The notes under the pieces: generated by a model
What the model saw: only the letters and a program-made list of their open reading frames with translations
Told to the model about the DNA's origin: nothing
Databases searched by the model: none
In this document: piece by piece, positions 1 through 10,487 of the stretch
Layout of the letters: each line of letters begins with the position of its first letter
How positions within the stretch are numbered: position 1 is the first letter of the stretch
Assembly (NCBI GenBank): GCA_018333525.1
Contig: JAGXTF010000118.1
Coordinates: 248,001-312,000, forward strand
Source of the DNA: Bacteroidota bacterium
Lineage (GTDB): Bacteria > Bacteroidota > Bacteroidia > NS11-12g > UBA955
Direction: 5' to 3'
Length of the DNA stretch: 64,000 nt
Translations under genes and position numbers: made by a program

Positions 1-1
1 T

Positions 2-2020
2 TCTGTACCAACCGGCTATTCCAATACAGGCCACAATACGGATTGGAAAGTAGCGAGTGTTTGGATGGTTTCCAATGGTGGTAGAAATGTTACCTCTTTT
101 AGCTGGAGCGATCCGGATGATGTGAACGATGTAAATGGCATGTTAAAATATACTCCTACAACAACTGATATTGATTCTGTTGTGATGGTAAAAGTGAGAA
201 TTCAGCAAATTGGAGGTTCCAATTGCGATACTTTCCTTACTCACTATATTTATGTTGCTCCATTGCCTGTCCCCGACTTTCAAAGACCTGCTAAAATTTG
301 TGACGGAGATCCGGTGGAATTTACCAACAAATCCTCTATCCAAAGCGGATTTCTGGAATACAAATGGTACTTCGGTTCAGGTGATTCATCTGAAGCACAG
401 GATCCTATTTATCAATACCCTGCTTTTGGAACTTACTATGCGAAACTCAATGCGATTTCCAGCATATATGGTTATGTAAGAAGCAAGATCGATACGATTG
501 TAATTACACAGATTCCAAATGTTGCATTTACCATTCAAAATGCATGTGAAAGTAAAACACACCAGTTCATCAACAAGAGCACTGTGTCCGGTGGAACACT
601 AACCTATATTTGGGATTTCGGTGATAATTCTTCCGCGAGTTTCATCAAAGACCCTTCCCATACTTATGCCAATGTTGGTCAATATAAAGTAACCCTCAAA
701 GCAACCGCGAATGGTTGTCAGGCGGCATTGACCAAAACAGCATATCTGTTCCCAAAACCAAAAGCGGACTTTACATTCCCAAGTTCAGGTATAAAATATT
801 GCACCAATACACCAGTAACTTTCACCAGCACATCCACTATTTCCAGTGGCAACATGGGTGTAATCTGGTCATTTGAAGCGGGTGAATTTGGCACTGTTCC
901 AAAAGCAACACATGAATTTGATGATGCAGGAACTTTCAACATAAAACTTACTGCTATATCCGAGTTCGGTTGCCAGGACTCCATCAAAAAACCAATTACT
1001 ATTTTCGAAGCTCCAAAAGTGAGTTTCACACATGGTCAGGTTTGTGATCAAACACCTACTGTATTTAACAATACTACACCCGTGGTTGCAGGTAGCACCG
1101 CTAACACCAAATGGGATTTTGGAGATGGCACCGGAAGCACTGCAAACAGCCCAACGCACCAATACACAGTACTCGGACCTAAAACCATTAAACTGGTTGT
1201 GAGTCAGGACAATGGTTGTAAAGACAGCGCCACCACTACAGTGAGTGTTGGAACACAGGCTGTGGTTGATTTTGCAGTTGAAAATACCTGCTCAGGCAAA
1301 GAAGTTCAATTTGAAAACAAAACCAATTACAAACAAGGTAAAATCACTTACAAATGGTTGTTTGGTGGCGTAGATTCTACCACTGCCAGCGATCCGAAGT
1401 ATACCTTTAATGTTGCGAACAGTACTACCTATAACATTACCTTAAATGCTACCGTAGATGGTGGTTGTGTTTCCACACTTACCAAAGCAATGACAGTATT
1501 TGAATTGCCTGTTTGCGGATTCACCCTTACCGATGACTGGACTCCTGGCGACGGCTGGCGTACAGTGAAGGTAGAAGCTACAGACAAGACTCTTCCTTTC
1601 TATCGTTACAAATTCTCAGATGGCGGTAATTTAAGTACCCATACCGGAATTTACCAATTCCCTTATGATGGTGACTTTACTGTAACCCTGGTAGCTAGAA
1701 ACTCAGTAGATTGCGAATGCAGCCTTACCCAAAACAAATCCATCAGAAACTCCCTGAATACGGCTTCTTTGAACAACGAAGAAATTCGCTTGTTCCCGAA
1801 CCCAAGTACGGGTGTAGTTAATGTAGAAACCAACACCAACAGTGTTATTCAGGCTATCGAAGTTTATGATGTACTTGGAAACAAAGTAATCGTAAACAGC
1901 AAAATCAATAGCGCCAACAAAGGTGTGATTGAATTTAACAATGCAAGTAACGGTATCTACCTGGTGAAGGTGACCACAGTAAATGGAAGTATCACCAAAC
2001 GCATTACCATTAACAAATAA
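2..2020 (+). CDS. Multi-PKD-domain secreted protein with T9SS type A C-terminal sorting domain (5'-truncated by window edge)
   Basis: Frame is open from base 2 upstream of the listed M at 65. Repeated PKD-like motifs (YIWDFGDNSS, TKWDFGDGTGS, YKWLFGG). C-terminus EEIRLFPNPSTGVVNVET...GIYLVKVTTVNGSITKRITINK is typical of Por/T9SS sorting domains. Confidence 0.9.
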   Translation, partial: SVPTGYSNTGHNTDWKVASVWMVSNGGRNVTSFSWSDPDDVNDVNGMLKYTPTTTDIDSVVMVKVRIQQIGGSNCDTFLTHYIYVAPLPVPDFQRPAKICDGDPVEFTNKSSIQSGFLEYKWYFGSGDSSEAQDPIYQYPAFGTYYAKLNAISSIYGYVRSKIDTIVITQIPNVAFTIQNACESKTHQFINKSTVSGGTLTYIWDFGDNSSASFIKDPSHTYANVGQYKVTLKATANGCQAALTKTAYLFPKPKADFTFPSSGIKYCTNTPVTFTSTSTISSGNMGVIWSFEAGEFGTVPKATHEFDDAGTFNIKLTAISEFGCQDSIKKPITIFEAPKVSFTHGQVCDQTPTVFNNTTPVVAGSTANTKWDFGDGTGSTANSPTHQYTVLGPKTIKLVVSQDNGCKDSATTTVSVGTQAVVDFAVENTCSGKEVQFENKTNYKQGKITYKWLFGGVDSTTASDPKYTFNVANSTTYNITLNATVDGGCVSTLTKAMTVFELPVCGFTLTDDWTPGDGWRTVKVEATDKTLPFYRYKFSDGGNLSTHTGIYQFPYDGDFTVTLVARNSVDCECSLTQNKSIRNSLNTASLNNEEIRLFPNPSTGVVNVETNTNSVIQAIEVYDVLGNKVIVNSKINSANKGVIEFNNASNGIYLVKVTTVNGSITKRITINK

Positions 2021-2042
2021 TAATCTGTTAAACAATAAAAAA

Positions 2043-2070
2043 AATCCCTCAATTTGAGGGATTTTTTTTT
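2043..2070 (+). terminator. Rho-independent terminator
   Basis: aatccctc-aattt-gagggatt stem followed by a T-run, just after the stop at 2020. Confidence 0.85.
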
Positions 2071-2103
2071 GTACAGAACAATAGAATTAATTTTGAAAAC
2101 ACA

Positions 2104-2748
2104 ATGGAAAAGGATCGCATTGCTTCACTAAGAAGCGAATATCAATTGCACACTCTGGATGAGGCTCATTTGCCGGAAACCCCCTTCCTGGCATTCCAAA
2201 ACTGGTTTAAAGAGGCAATGGATTGCGGATGCAGGGAAGTGAATGCAATGGTGCTTTCCACAGTGAATCAGGAGCATAAACCTTCTTCCAGGGTAGTGTT
2301 ACTGAAAGAATTGGATCAAAATGGTTTCGTTTTTTTTACCAATTACCAATCCAAAAAAGGAATGGATTTGAAAATAAATCCGCATGCTGCTTTGAACTTT
2401 TTTTGGCCGGAATTGGAAAGACAGGTTCGAATTGAAGGTACAGTAGAAAAGATAAGTGATGGTGAAAGTGAGGCATACTTTGTATCCAGACCCAGACTAA
2501 GCCAGGCCGGGGCCATTGCAAGCAATCAAAGCCAGGAAATTCCGGATCGTACGGAATTGGAAAATCGAATGAAAAAATTGACGGAATTGCCTGAATCTGA
2601 AATTTTGCAAAAACCTGAATCCTGGGGAGGGTATCGTTTAAAGCCGGTATATCTGGAATTCTGGCAGGGCAGACCGGGCCGGTTACACGACAGAATTGCA
2701 TATGAATTATCCAATGAAATCTGGCGTAAATTCAGACTTTCTCCCTGA
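2104..2748 (+). CDS. pdxH: Pyridoxamine 5'-phosphate oxidase
   Basis: Full-length PdxH-like protein: SSRVVLLKELDQNGFVFFTNYQSKKG, ALNFFWPELERQVRIEG, EFWQGRPGRLHDR, terminal RLSP. Confidence 0.95.
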   Translation: MEKDRIASLRSEYQLHTLDEAHLPETPFLAFQNWFKEAMDCGCREVNAMVLSTVNQEHKPSSRVVLLKELDQNGFVFFTNYQSKKGMDLKINPHAALNFFWPELERQVRIEGTVEKISDGESEAYFVSRPRLSQAGAIASNQSQEIPDRTELENRMKKLTELPESEILQKPESWGGYRLKPVYLEFWQGRPGRLHDRIAYELSNEIWRKFRLSP

Positions 2749-3931
2749 TCTCCAATTTCAATCCGAAATACCGGATTCCATTTCACTTGCTATTTGTATT
2801 CCCGCATGCAACGAATTGAGTTTAATTCCGGTAATACAAAGTCTAAAATCATGTATTCCGCAAAAAGGCACCTTAGTTTCTATTGCCATTAATGCATCTG
2901 ATTCGGCAGATAATTCTGTAAAAAATACGAATGAAACTGCCTTTTTAGAATTGAAGAAATTTATCCAAAAAGATATTCCATGGTTTGCAATAGACCTGTG
3001 TTTATATAATCAATTACCGGATAAAAAAAGTGGTGTGGGGCTTGCCAGAAGACTTGCTATGGATCGGGCTTGCACGCATCTGAAATCGGAAAGTTCTTCG
3101 GGAATTTTATGTGGATTGGATGCGGATTGTACTGTAAAAAATAATTATTGTACGGAGCTTTTTCAATTCTTTAAAATGAATCCGGAAATATATGCTGCAT
3201 CCATTTATTTTGAACATCCGGAACCGGAAGACCGGAAATTAAATTCCGCCATTTATTTATACGAAATGCATTTGAGATATTTAAAGAATGCATTGCAATG
3301 GTGCGGGTATCCCTGGTATTATCACACTGTGGGAAGTTCAATGGCAGTGCGGGCCAGAATCTATCTTGAAAATGGTGGAATGAATACCAGAAAGGCGGGA
3401 GAAGATTTTTATTTCTTGCACAAATTTATGCCAATGGGTTTTGGCGAAATAACCGGAACTACAGTTTTTCCCGAGGCCAGATACAGTGACAGGGTGCCGT
3501 TCGGAACAGGCAGAAGCATGTTGGAGATGCGAAATAATTCAGCGGAAAAGCAGAGTTATAATTTTGAAATTTTTAAAGAATTGAAATTGTTTTTCCTGCA
3601 TATTTCAGAAAATAAATCGCTGAAAATAAAGGAATTGGAAACTGAAATTAATCCGGTGTTATTTGAATTTTTATGGAATCAGGGAATACCAAAAGCATGG
3701 GAAGAAGCTGTAAAAAATACCAGCAATGAAAAACTGGCATTGCGGCGGTTTTACAAGTGGTTCTCGGGGTTCTGGATAATTCGGTGTCTTCATTTTTTGA
3801 GGGATAATCTGTATCCCGATGTTGAGGTAGAGAAGGCAGTAAATGATTTTTTGAGTGAGCTGGATATTCCCAATGTGAAACCATTAACGGTTTTGCGTCT
3901 GCTGGATCAAAAAAAAGAAATCCCGCAATAG
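2714..3931 (+). CDS. Glycosyltransferase family 2-like protein
   Basis: LAICIPACNELSLIPVIQSL start, GLDADC (DxD-like) and GEDFYFLHK motif. Likely start ATG at 2714 (ORF track 2696), overlapping the pdxH 3' end. Confidence 0.7.
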   Translation: MKSGVNSDFLPDLQFQSEIPDSISLAICIPACNELSLIPVIQSLKSCIPQKGTLVSIAINASDSADNSVKNTNETAFLELKKFIQKDIPWFAIDLCLYNQLPDKKSGVGLARRLAMDRACTHLKSESSSGILCGLDADCTVKNNYCTELFQFFKMNPEIYAASIYFEHPEPEDRKLNSAIYLYEMHLRYLKNALQWCGYPWYYHTVGSSMAVRARIYLENGGMNTRKAGEDFYFLHKFMPMGFGEITGTTVFPEARYSDRVPFGTGRSMLEMRNNSAEKQSYNFEIFKELKLFFLHISENKSLKIKELETEINPVLFEFLWNQGIPKAWEEAVKNTSNEKLALRRFYKWFSGFWIIRCLHFLRDNLYPDVEVEKAVNDFLSELDIPNVKPLTVLRLLDQKKEIPQ

Positions 3932-3937
3932 CGGGAT
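3919..3937 (-). terminator. Intrinsic terminator hairpin for the fabI-THX transcript, overlapping the 3' end of the opposing GT gene
   Basis: aatcccgc-aat-agcgggatt hairpin. On the minus strand it is followed by ttcttttttttgatcc. Confidence 0.75.
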
Positions 3938-3942
3938 TACCT

Positions 3943-4062
3943 TCATTTTTTTGATTTTTTTGCTACAGGTGCCGAAACTTTCTTCAATCGAGCCGGCCTC
4001 CTCTTTCCATATGTTCCAATATGGATTTTACCTTTTTTGGATTTTCTATCGCCTTTTCCCAT
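3943..4062 (-). CDS. 30S ribosomal protein THX (39 aa; not in supplied ORF track)
   Basis: Minus-strand translation MGKGDRKSKKGKIHIGTYGKRRPARLKKVSAPVAKKSKK*, matching the short basic THX family (MGKGDxKxxKGKIxxGxYGxxRP). Confidence 0.9.
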   Translation of the reverse strand: MGKGDRKSKKGKIHIGTYGKRRPARLKKVSAPVAKKSKK

Positions 4063-4085
4063 AAGGCAAAAATATTCAATCTGAT

Positions 4086-4913
4086 TTATTTTCCCAAAGC
4101 ACTATCGCCTATTGATTCCACCAGTTCCTGAGAAATTCCGGTAAAGCTAAAACCCCCGTCGTGGAAGAGATTTTGCATGGTAATCATTCGTGTATAATCG
4201 CTGAACATGGCTACACAATATTCCGCACAGCTTTCAGCGCTTGCATTCCCAAGAGGAGACATTTTATCTGCATAATTATAAAAGGCATCAAATCCACCTA
4301 CACCGCTTCCTGCAGTGGTATATGTCGGGCTTTGTGAAATGGTATTGATGCGCACTTTTTTCTGTTTTCCGAAATGGTATCCGAAACTACGTGCAATACT
4401 CTCCAACATCGATTTGGCATCGGCCATTTCCGAATAATCAGGGAATACCCTTTGTGCTGCGATATAGGTTAAGGCAACGATGCTGCCCCATTCATTCATG
4501 GCATCATGCTTCCATAAAACCTGACCAAGGCGGTGCAGTGACATGGCGGAAATATCGATTGTGGTATGCATCCAGTCATAATTCAGTTCTGTATACGGAA
4601 CCTTTTTACGAACGTTCAGACTCATACCTACGCTGTGTAACACAAAATCGAGTTTGCCTCCCAACAATTCTATACTTTGGGTAACCAGTGCGTCCAGATC
4701 TTCCATTTTGGTAACATCTGCATAGATGAGGGGGGCATTCAGTTTTTGAGCCAAAGCTTCTGTTTGGCCAACTCTGGCTGCAACCGGTGCATTGGTCAAC
4801 ACAATACTGGCACCTTCTGCAACGCATTTTTCAGCTACCTGCCAGGCGATGGAATTCTCGTTTAGTGCTCCGAAAACAATACCTCGTTTTCCTTTTAGAA
4901 TATTATTTGCCAT
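4086..4913 (-). CDS. fabI: Enoyl-[acyl-carrier-protein] reductase (NADH)
   Basis: GKRGIVFGALNENSIAWQVAEKC, LDFVLHSVG, YSEMADAKSMLESIARSFGYHFGKQKKVRINTISQSP. Confidence 0.95.
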   Translation of the reverse strand: MANNILKGKRGIVFGALNENSIAWQVAEKCVAEGASIVLTNAPVAARVGQTEALAQKLNAPLIYADVTKMEDLDALVTQSIELLGGKLDFVLHSVGMSLNVRKKVPYTELNYDWMHTTIDISAMSLHRLGQVLWKHDAMNEWGSIVALTYIAAQRVFPDYSEMADAKSMLESIARSFGYHFGKQKKVRINTISQSPTYTTAGSGVGGFDAFYNYADKMSPLGNASAESCAEYCVAMFSDYTRMITMQNLFHDGGFSFTGISQELVESIGDSALGK

Positions 4914-5103
4914 AGATTCTGGGCTTCAAAGGTATGGTATTTATTTTGGTGATTACAGTTCAGAATAACAGCCAAACCACCGGGTATTTATCTCATAAAA
5001 AAACATACTTAACTGATTCGCGCATTCTGTTTCCTGACATTAGAGAAACACAGAGTTGACAGATTTCTCCTGAAAATTGATAAATTTACACAAATATTCT
5101 GCA

Positions 5104-7827
5104 ATGAAAAGATTTTTACTGTTTCTGTTTTCAGGTTTGTTATGGATGACTCAGGCTGATGCCCAATTATCTTCTGATGGCCGCAAATTCACAGGGGAGA
5201 GAGCCCAGAAAAGGGTGATCCATTCAAGCAGTAGAAATGCGCAAAATCCTGCTAAATGTGGCTCGGATACCTCCTATTATCCTTCTTATGGCGCAACAGC
5301 ATATAATAGCGTTACCATCAAATCCGGAAGCAGTCTTGGACAGTTTTTTGGAGCTAACCAAAATATCACAGTTTCGGGTTTTCGAATGTATGCTTACGCA
5401 GTTACTCCAAATCCCGCTCGTGCAGTATATATACGGCTTCGTTGTAATTTATACAAAGCCGGTGCAGATTCGCTTCCCACCGGGCTGCCGCTGGCAAGTG
5501 ATACCATTGTAGTCGATACGGTTATGGGGAGCTCCATTCCGCTGGCGAGAATTGAACGCGATGCTGTGTTTCAGAAACCGGTAACGCTAAACTACGGGTA
5601 CATCATCGCAGTAGAATGTGATAGTAGCAATGTTAGCGCAGCAATTGTCACCAATTCGTGGAGCGCCGGAAATGGGAAAAAGAAAAATATCGGATGTGGT
5701 TCTGTAAGTGGCAAATGGTACCGCTGTCTGCAACTGAATATCAGCGGAGCAACCTTTGATGCAGACATGCAATTATATCCATTTGTTCAATATGATTTTG
5801 GTACTGATTTTAGCATCGTTAATGATTGTTATACATTCGGAGATACAGTGAAATTTGCCAATGCGGCAAAAAATAATGTGAGCAGTCTCCCATATTACAA
5901 TTATTACGTCTATTTCAATTTACCACAATTCAGCCACCGCTGGTATTACGACAATAGCACAGGATATACCTATTCTGTTGATGGCAATTACAGGCCTTTA
6001 ACAAAAAAGAATTTTAATGTCAGACTGATATCTACCATATACGCTTACACTGCGAGTCAATGTTATGACACTACTGATAAAGTGGTGTATTTCAAACCGG
6101 ATCGTCCCGTTTTAAAAAAACCGGCAAATGGCTGTATCGGGGATACCGTAACCATCAATCTGGGAGCTGATGTTGGAACTACTGTAAACTGGTACCACAA
6201 ACTTGGAGATCCTAATCCATTTCAAACAGGAAATACATATACCATTCAGAATGCACAAAACAATGATACGTTTTTCGTACAAGCTGTGAATGTGGATTGT
6301 AAATCTGCTTTTTTGCGAATTGATTTTACAGTAAATGCCTATCCCAATATTCCCACAGTATCCAATGACAGTATTTGTATTGGTGCGGTAGCGAATTTGT
6401 CTGCAACATCCAATCTCGGCAAAATGGAATGGTATTCCAACATTACGGGTGGATCATTTATTTATCTCGGTAATACCCTGCAAACAGGAAAGCTAACCAA
6501 AGATTCCGCTTTTTATGTTCAGGCGAACAATAACGGTTGTATTAGTAAAGGCGGCAGGGTAAAAGTGCAGGCATTTGTAAACAATTCTTTCGCACCGGAT
6601 AAACCTCAGGTTATTTCGGATACTTTTATGTGTCTGCATCCGACATCAACTTTAAAAATAGTAGCGACACAAGGTGGAACGGATACATTGCGCTGGTTTG
6701 ATGTACCATCCGGTGGGAAACCTGTTTTCAGAGGAGATACATTTTCATTTACACCGGCTTTCAGAGGGGTAGAAACTTATTATGTGGAGACTTGGAATGG
6801 CTTATGCGGTAGTGGTAGATCTGCGGTAAATATTGAAGTTTCTGATTATTCCCAAATATATGGTTTGCGCGGAGATACCATATGCGGCGGAGAAGACGCA
6901 ATTCCATTTTTGGCTGTTCCCTGGGGAACGGTTAACTGGTATGATTCAAAATCAAATAATACGCCCGTTTTTGTAGGTAAATCTCCTGTTTTTAGTGGCC
7001 TGATTTCTAATACCACCTATTATCTGGAAACCGAAGAAAATGGATGTAAAAGTGGCATCATAGATAGCGTACTAATTTTGGTTTATTCACCGCCAACTCC
7101 AACATCTATTGTTGCAGATCCGGTTTGTGCCAAAGGAATTGGCAACATGAAAGTAAATATTTCAAGCGGTAAAGTAAACTGGTATTATAATGCTGCAGAT
7201 GTGAATCCATTTTACATCGGTGCACAGGTAAGTACCGGGTTGTTGTTGGGAAGTGTGACCTATTATTTTGAAACAGAAAACAATGGTTGTAAAAGTCCGA
7301 AATCACCGGTAACGGTAATAATGAAACCCAGACCTACTGCCGGTTTTACGTGGGTATTGCAATGGCAGTTTAAATTGGTTTGCACGCCAATTACAGTGTC
7401 TGATTTGAGTATTTCCTGGGATTGGGGTGATGGAAATAAAACCAATGGCGCACCATACATACATCAATATGTAGCAAAGGGAAATTATACCGTGCGCATG
7501 ATTGCCACAAAAAATTCTAACGGATGTAAAGACACTGCAGATATTCCTGTAATTATAGATCATACCGGAATCCGAAATATATCGAATACGGAAGTTTCAA
7601 TTTCTCCCAATCCGGTGCATCACGGGGAGTGGATTACCATAGACGGACTGCCTCATGGAACCAATCGGTTACAGATTTTTGGATTAAACGGGAATTTGGT
7701 GGAAGATCGCAACCTCACAGAATCCGGATTTCTTATACCTCCATTCTGGTCAGATGGGATTTATTTTATCCGAATTCAAAATGGAGATGTAGTATTGAAT
7801 AGCAAATTGGTGCTTGCTGCTGAATGA
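5104..7827 (+). CDS. Large secreted protein with Ig-like/PKD repeats and T9SS sorting domain
   Basis: Signal peptide MKRFLLFLFSGLLWMTQADAQ (start 5104; ORF track 5077), repeated V-NWY-...-YYVET-NGC units, a PKD (SISWDWGDGNKT) and C-terminal VSISPNPVHHGEWITIDGL...GIYFIRIQNG. Confidence 0.85.
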   Translation: MKRFLLFLFSGLLWMTQADAQLSSDGRKFTGERAQKRVIHSSSRNAQNPAKCGSDTSYYPSYGATAYNSVTIKSGSSLGQFFGANQNITVSGFRMYAYAVTPNPARAVYIRLRCNLYKAGADSLPTGLPLASDTIVVDTVMGSSIPLARIERDAVFQKPVTLNYGYIIAVECDSSNVSAAIVTNSWSAGNGKKKNIGCGSVSGKWYRCLQLNISGATFDADMQLYPFVQYDFGTDFSIVNDCYTFGDTVKFANAAKNNVSSLPYYNYYVYFNLPQFSHRWYYDNSTGYTYSVDGNYRPLTKKNFNVRLISTIYAYTASQCYDTTDKVVYFKPDRPVLKKPANGCIGDTVTINLGADVGTTVNWYHKLGDPNPFQTGNTYTIQNAQNNDTFFVQAVNVDCKSAFLRIDFTVNAYPNIPTVSNDSICIGAVANLSATSNLGKMEWYSNITGGSFIYLGNTLQTGKLTKDSAFYVQANNNGCISKGGRVKVQAFVNNSFAPDKPQVISDTFMCLHPTSTLKIVATQGGTDTLRWFDVPSGGKPVFRGDTFSFTPAFRGVETYYVETWNGLCGSGRSAVNIEVSDYSQIYGLRGDTICGGEDAIPFLAVPWGTVNWYDSKSNNTPVFVGKSPVFSGLISNTTYYLETEENGCKSGIIDSVLILVYSPPTPTSIVADPVCAKGIGNMKVNISSGKVNWYYNAADVNPFYIGAQVSTGLLLGSVTYYFETENNGCKSPKSPVTVIMKPRPTAGFTWVLQWQFKLVCTPITVSDLSISWDWGDGNKTNGAPYIHQYVAKGNYTVRMIATKNSNGCKDTADIPVIIDHTGIRNISNTEVSISPNPVHHGEWITIDGLPHGTNRLQIFGLNGNLVEDRNLTESGFLIPPFWSDGIYFIRIQNGDVVLNSKLVLAAE

Positions 7828-8315
7828 GAATTCTGAGAAAATCAGTTTTCATTTTACTTTTTTTTATTCAGGCGAAAGCATATTCTCAAGACACTACAGA
7901 GCCCTGGTTTCCGGGTGGTGATCCCGGATTTTATCGTTATCTGGAAGATAGACTTATGACTCTGGGCTCCCAGAAACCCGCACTTGACCGAACCGGTGAA
8001 GCCGTAATTATAGAATTTTGGATTACGGATTCCGGATATTTTGACAGCGTAAAAATTGGGCAGTGTTTTAATTTTCAATTGTGTTTTCAGTTGCGACAGA
8101 TTTTAAATACCATGCCCAGAGCAAATGCCACGGTAGTGGATGGGAAAACAGTTGCAGAGAGAAGGGTTTATGCCCTGGATGTAAGGCGATTTCGCGATGG
8201 CTATACCATAGAACCTTCCTTTTATGTGCCTACTACCGGTAGTGCACCTTCTAAATTCAAATGGGGAATTGCTATTATTGCAGTAGTGGCAATTTTTGTT
8301 GTCATATTTAAATAG
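7824..8315 (+). CDS. Hypothetical exported protein with TonB-C-terminal-like segment and C-terminal TM
   Basis: Signal peptide, EAVIIEFWITDSGYFDSVKIGQC resembling energy-transducer C-terminal domains, terminal hydrophobic helix. Overlaps the preceding gene by 4 nt. Confidence 0.5.
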   Translation: MRILRKSVFILLFFIQAKAYSQDTTEPWFPGGDPGFYRYLEDRLMTLGSQKPALDRTGEAVIIEFWITDSGYFDSVKIGQCFNFQLCFQLRQILNTMPRANATVVDGKTVAERRVYALDVRRFRDGYTIEPSFYVPTTGSAPSKFKWGIAIIAVVAIFVVIFK

Positions 8316-9745
8316 TGTCCCGCAAAAAAATCATTTTCATCTGTATTGCTGCTGTAATCGCAGTTTGGAATTCTACCTATAAGTTGGATGTACAACCCAT
8401 GTTTCTGTGGGATGAGAGCCGGCAGGCGAATAATGCGCTGGAAATGCTGGAAAGTGGAAATGTAAAATATACCACTTATGAAAACCAACCGGATTTCTGG
8501 AATACAAAACCGCATTTGCTGGTTTTTCTACAATGGATATTTTTTAAAATATTGGGTCCCGGATTGTTGGCATTGCGCTTGCCATCTGCATTAGCAATTG
8601 CTGCAACTGTTATTATTTGGATGGTATTTTTTCTGAGAAAAAACTTATGGGTTTCCGCAATATTATTTCTATTGATTGCATTTTGCAGCCGGGGGTTAAA
8701 CATATACCATGTAGGTAGAACAGGGGACTACGATGCGCTTTTGACGCTATTTCTGAGTATTGCTTTTCTGCAGTTATATACCCTTTTGTTTGAAAACGGA
8801 AATAAGAAAAACAAAATCATTTTTTCTATTGCAGTTGGCATGGCTTTGCTCACAAAATCCTTTGCGGCAGCGATTTGGATGCCCATTTTTGCAGCTTTAT
8901 ATTTTGTTTTTACGAAAGACAAAAAATTGCGAATTACGGGTATGGTACTTCCATTGCTCATCCCTATTCTGGGTGTGATTCCGTATTATTTACTGCATGA
9001 ATATTGGACCCCGGGGTATTTAAATGCAGTTTTTGAAAACGAAGTGCTGGGTCGCTATTTTCAACAAAATGAAGGCCATGAAACCCGCTGGTATTATTAT
9101 TTTTCGGAATTGTTTTCAAATTATTTTGAAGGATTCATTTTAGTGATAATTCCTGCTTATTTTCTAATGAAAAAGGTTGATCCACAAAAAGAGAAATCAA
9201 TACGTTTTTTCTGGATTCTGATTCTTTTGTTCTTAACGATTCTATCCATTTCGGCTACCCGCATACATTGGTATATGGCGCCTGTAATTCCGGTATTCTG
9301 CGCAATTCTTGCATGGTATTGCGGAGTGTCTTTGCAAGCCCAAAACAAAAACTTGAAATACGCAGCCTGGGGTCTGAACATGATACTTTTGGGAATTTGT
9401 TTCTGGCAATTTCCCAAATTATGGAAGGACAATTTATCAGCGGAAGGTGTCAGGCCGCAATATGTATTACAGCAGGCAGAATTAAAAGGGAAAATGCCAT
9501 ACACCGGTTATTGGATGTTTGAAAATTACAAAGCAATAGAGAACTATTATTCCGGTATTTTTAGACGAAAAAATCTGGCATTTCGGATAACGGATAAATT
9601 TCATTTCCATGCAAAAGATACGGTGATGGTTTACCATTACAACCAATTGGATTCCATAGGTAAGTATTACGAATGCCGGCAATTGGCAGCACCTGATAAC
9701 GATTTGCCCATTTGGGTAATGGTAATCGACCGGCCTAAGCTTTAG
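8315..9745 (+). CDS. Glycosyltransferase family 39 / ArnT-like integral membrane protein
   Basis: GTG start. PMFLWDESRQANNALEML and multiple TMs with WYMAPVIPVF, typical of GT39-type mannosyl/dolichol-like transferases. Confidence 0.75.
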   Translation: MSRKKIIFICIAAVIAVWNSTYKLDVQPMFLWDESRQANNALEMLESGNVKYTTYENQPDFWNTKPHLLVFLQWIFFKILGPGLLALRLPSALAIAATVIIWMVFFLRKNLWVSAILFLLIAFCSRGLNIYHVGRTGDYDALLTLFLSIAFLQLYTLLFENGNKKNKIIFSIAVGMALLTKSFAAAIWMPIFAALYFVFTKDKKLRITGMVLPLLIPILGVIPYYLLHEYWTPGYLNAVFENEVLGRYFQQNEGHETRWYYYFSELFSNYFEGFILVIIPAYFLMKKVDPQKEKSIRFFWILILLFLTILSISATRIHWYMAPVIPVFCAILAWYCGVSLQAQNKNLKYAAWGLNMILLGICFWQFPKLWKDNLSAEGVRPQYVLQQAELKGKMPYTGYWMFENYKAIENYYSGIFRRKNLAFRITDKFHFHAKDTVMVYHYNQLDSIGKYYECRQLAAPDNDLPIWVMVIDRPKL

Positions 9746-10487
9746 GTTGCCTTGTAAATTGAAATATTTTTAATATATATTTCATCCAAACCAACAGAAT
9801 ATTACTGTAATACCCGTTGCCTTTTATGGATTGGTTTACCTCGCGATTCGACCTTGAAATATTTCGCAGTCCCTTTTGACTGGCGCCTCCACTGCGCATG
9901 GATACGCTAACCCAGGGATGGTATTCTGTTTTGGCTTTGTTTTTGAAAATAAATCGCATTAACAAATCAAAATCGGCGGCGAGTTTAAATTTTGTATTGA
10001 AATTGCCCCATTTCAGGTAACAATCTTTTTTTGCAAAAAAACCGGGATGCGGTGGTTGGTGACCAATGCGAAACATCCAGGGTTTCCATGTGGTGCAACT
10101 GTAGTATCGGATTACATTTTCCGGTGAATTTTCAAATATTTCCACATCGGTGCAAATACATTCCTGGTCGTTTTGGAACAATGCCACAATTCTCTCTAAA
10201 ACATCTGGTTTTTTATAGATATCGTCGCTATTCAGAATTCCAACAATATCTCCTGTAGCCAAAGCCAGACCTTTATTCATGGCATCATAAATTCCGGAAT
10301 CGGGTTCAGAAATAAAATGTGAAATACGCGGCAAATACCTCTGAATAATTTCTTTGGTTCCATCATTAGAATTGCCATCCACCACTATATATTCCACATC
10401 GGAGCAGGTTTGTACCAGAACACTTTCTATGCATTCTGCAATGGTTGCGGCGCTATTAAAACAAACAGTAATTATGGAAATTTTCAC
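9735..10487 (-). CDS. Glycosyltransferase family 2
   Basis: MKISIITVCFNSAATIAECIESVLVQTCSDVEYIVVDGNSNDGT...GILNSDDIY; GT-A fold motifs. Confidence 0.9.
   Translation of the reverse strand: MKISIITVCFNSAATIAECIESVLVQTCSDVEYIVVDGNSNDGTKEIIQRYLPRISHFISEPDSGIYDAMNKGLALATGDIVGILNSDDIYKKPDVLERIVALFQNDQECICTDVEIFENSPENVIRYYSCTTWKPWMFRIGHQPPHPGFFAKKDCYLKWGNFNTKFKLAADFDLLMRFIFKNKAKTEYHPWVSVSMRSGGASQKGLRNISRSNREVNQSIKGNGYYSNILLVWMKYILKIFQFTRQPKA

Noticed and set aside
718-1162. Antisense ORFs (718..1029, 869..1162) and many similar short ORFs in the track
   Set aside because: They lie opposite strongly supported genes, lack recognisable motifs and are most simply explained as shadow ORFs.
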